A DNA stretch of 22,870 nt from Hypsibius dujardini (taxonomy: Eukaryota; Tardigrada; Eutardigrada; Parachela; Hypsibiidae). The notes beneath the pieces were generated by a model that saw only the letters and a list, made by a program, of their open reading frames with translations, did not search any database and was not told the origin of the DNA. Both the position numbers and the translations under genes were made by a program. Positions 21,319-22,870 of this stretch are shown here, one piece after another (the stretch's first letter is position 1; every line of letters begins with the position of its first letter). Where the stretch lies: NCBI GenBank assembly GCA_001579985.1, contig LRSR01009294.1, forward strand, positions 1 to 22,870, given 5' to 3'.

Positions 21319-22667
21319 ATGAGTTCTAGCGTGGATGGAGCCGAGGTTGTTGTTTCAATACCGGAAGCCAAGGACTTCATCAGACGATGCATGGAGAAGG
21401 CAGGAGCGACCTGTGAACACTCCCACCTAATGGCGGACGTCTTAGTCATGGCTGACCAACGTAGCCAATTTTTCCCACGGTTTAAATCGCCTTAGTGAGT
21501 CGGTCTCACCAACGCATAATCATACGCTGTCACACGCCTCATAAACGCACCAGTGTACATCTTTTGCAGTCAGATCATACTCCTCGCGTCTGTTGCTCCA
21601 TCCTTCGCAAATATTGCGGTCTTGTTATAGATCTCTACGTGAGGGATATAAAAGCGAGGTTTTGTTCTGCAGAGGGCCAACCCACCATCATAAAGGAAGC
21701 AGCCTCAACTGCACTAGTGGATGGTCACAACTTACTTGCTTTGTCAGCATCCATACGTTTAGTGCTCTAGCTTAGATACTGCGGAAAGACAGACAAGCAA
21801 ACATATAGTCACGGAAGGAGGCAGGCAGGAAGAGCGCGGGAAACAAGCAAATATACAGATATTTAGAAGAATGACACACAGAGAGACAGACCCATGGGCA
21901 GATGGATGAACAGACAGTCAGACAGACAGACAGACAGACAGAATGCCGTTATAGGGCTGTCCGTAATAGCCCTTTTAGCAGGCCTTGATTTTTGCTCAGT
22001 TGGAGCATTGCTTCTAATATTGTTCACGGTATCAGTTCACGGAAAGTAAAGTACAGTAGTAAACGGACTGTTACATTTGGTTTACTGCGGAAGGGCCGGT
22101 GGTTGGAAAATTCGCAATGGACACCGCGATAAGGAAAGCAAAGCAAAGGAAAGTGGCGTTGGTTGGGTCGCAGCAAGAGGTGCATCAGTGCCTGACTTAC
22201 CGGGCGAAATCAGATTGATAACTTTATTGAATGCAATGATACAGATTCCGCTCTCCTTGTTTTTCCAGCTTCGAATCATTATGGCATCGCCGGCTATTAC
22301 GGACTTCTAGCCGCCCAACAAGGTTTCATCGGAATATCAGTTACAAACACCAGCCCCGTCTGTGTTCCTACGAGAGCAAAGACCGTAAGCTACCCAGCAT
22401 ATACCTCAGTTGTTATAACTGAGTGATTTTTTTGAACTTTTAATCACAACAGTCGCCGCGGGAAAAGTTGAGATAGCAATGCGAAAGAACCATGCAATTC
22501 CGGCGGTATGGGGCGTGGACTCAACCGGCACGGCGACCACCAATCCGGCAGATGTCTACCACGGTGGTGGACTCTTGCCTTCAGGAGGTCAGGCAAAAAA
22601 CAATTTCGTCAAACGAACCCTGCGCATTGTGTCCATGTTCATTGAAAGATCTGACACGTGTCAATAA
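21319..22667 (+). pseudogene. Decayed malate/L-lactate dehydrogenase (Ldh_2 family) gene
   Basis: Exon-like blocks: 21319-21494, 21631-21738, 22094-22179, 22269-22384, 22453-about 22587. They read, in order, as pieces of the NAD(P)-dependent Ldh_2 family: IPEAKDFIRRCMEKAG, FSHGLNRL (SHGxxR active-site region), YVRDIKARFCSAEGQPTI, GPVVGKFAMDTAIRKAK, SNHYGIAGYY (catalytic His region), NTSPVCVPTRAKT, AAGKVEIA and HGGGLLPSGG. The family oxidises malate, lactate or related 2-hydroxyacids in the cytosol. Lesions: one extra T in the T run near 21470 shifts the frame; block 2 ends where a donor should be (CTTTGT, not GT); a CAAAG duplication near 22139-22148 shifts the frame again; and the exon for the roughly 30-residue ALGTNP-to-DMATT part is absent, only 68 bp of intron being left. 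Joining blocks 4 and 5 gives a stop. The C-terminal third is not in the window. Indels could be sequencing errors, but the missing exon is harder to explain so. Confidence 0.8.
21785..21942. repeat. Interrupted GACA/GGCAG repeat inside the dehydrogenase remnant
   Basis: Purine-rich CAGA, GACA and GGCAG words, closing with a clean run of GACA units at about 21919-21941. It fills much of the gap between the second and third exon-like blocks, close to where the splice donor is lost. Confidence 0.75.
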
Positions 22668-22668
22668 A
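22663..22668 (+). terminator. AATAAA overlapping the stop of the last remnant frame
   Basis: The hexamer overlaps the TAA that ends the 22453-22667 frame. It could act as a poly(A) signal for a truncated transcript, or be chance in AT-rich DNA. Confidence 0.3.
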
Positions 22669-22769
22669 GTTTTGGCGAGACTTCCAATTCAATGACAATT
22701 GTTGACTGAAATCATTACAACTATTAAACTGTTTAAAGTTCTAATGCGTCTTCACTGCTCGTGCTTGTC

Positions 22770-22865
22770 AGTTATTCTGTCTGCGTGTCTGTTTATCTGT
22801 CTATCAATCAATCAAAAGCCCTAGAAAAGGCGCAAAAACACATATACAGACAGGCAGGAAAATGT
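22770..22865. repeat. TCTG/CTGT run facing a short CAGACAGG run at the window end
   Basis: CTGTCTG and TGTCTG words (about 22779-22804) face CAGACAGGCAGG (about 22848-22859), so the tetranucleotide repeat occurs here in both orientations with about 45 bp between. A TCAATCAATCAA run sits at about 22804-22815. Confidence 0.65.
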
Positions 22866-22870
22866 GCGAC

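Noticed and set aside
21015-21449. Minus-strand frame of 144 codons
   Set aside because: Overlaps the first exon of the dehydrogenase remnant, whose plus frame matches the Ldh_2 family; no family signal on the minus strand.

Overview
The window looks like nuclear DNA of a parasitic flatworm (Neodermata; trematode or monogenean more likely than cestode). Three things point that way. GC-richer coding exons are split by AT-rich introns with GT-AG borders. The WD40 and leucine-rich-repeat genes encode cilium- and sperm-type animal proteins. A short intronless gene encodes a secreted Gly/Tyr-rich protein of the flatworm eggshell (vitelline) type. The species cannot be fixed from sequence alone, and every gene model here is built by hand from splice sites and reading phase.

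Layout: (1) 107-9096, + strand: the 3' part (10 exons, about 1,470 codons) of a large WD40-repeat protein of the WDR49/WDR64/'WD repeat on Y' group, probably axonemal. Its first visible intron holds a 620-bp foldback element. (2) about 9495-11078, +: a gene of unknown function, two firm exons and one tentative. (3) 11708-12025, -: an intronless Gly/Tyr-rich eggshell-like protein with a signal peptide. (4) 13358-15490, +: a five-exon gene for a small secreted protein with a C2-like fold resembling the N-terminal domain of Notch ligands. (5) 15491-17806: a gene-poor stretch with a 221-bp MITE-like inverted repeat. (6) 17807-20164, +: a complete five-exon PPP1R42 (LRRC67) orthologue whose first intron appears to be of the rare GC-AG class. 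(7) 21319-22667, +: a broken malate/L-lactate dehydrogenase (Ldh_2 family) gene with two frameshifts, a lost splice donor and a missing exon. Interrupted (GACA)n tracts are scattered at four places.

The genes do not form a pathway. Two (WDR49/64-like and PPP1R42) are typical of cilia, centrosome and the male germ line. The eggshell-like gene would act in vitelline cells of the female tract. It sits on the opposite strand, sharing a 1.3-kb upstream region with the secreted C2-like gene. No prokaryotic system, CRISPR, rRNA or tRNA was seen. The most notable items are the two foldback elements, the GC-AG intron supported by LRR periodicity, the decayed dehydrogenase, and the two unrecognised genes.
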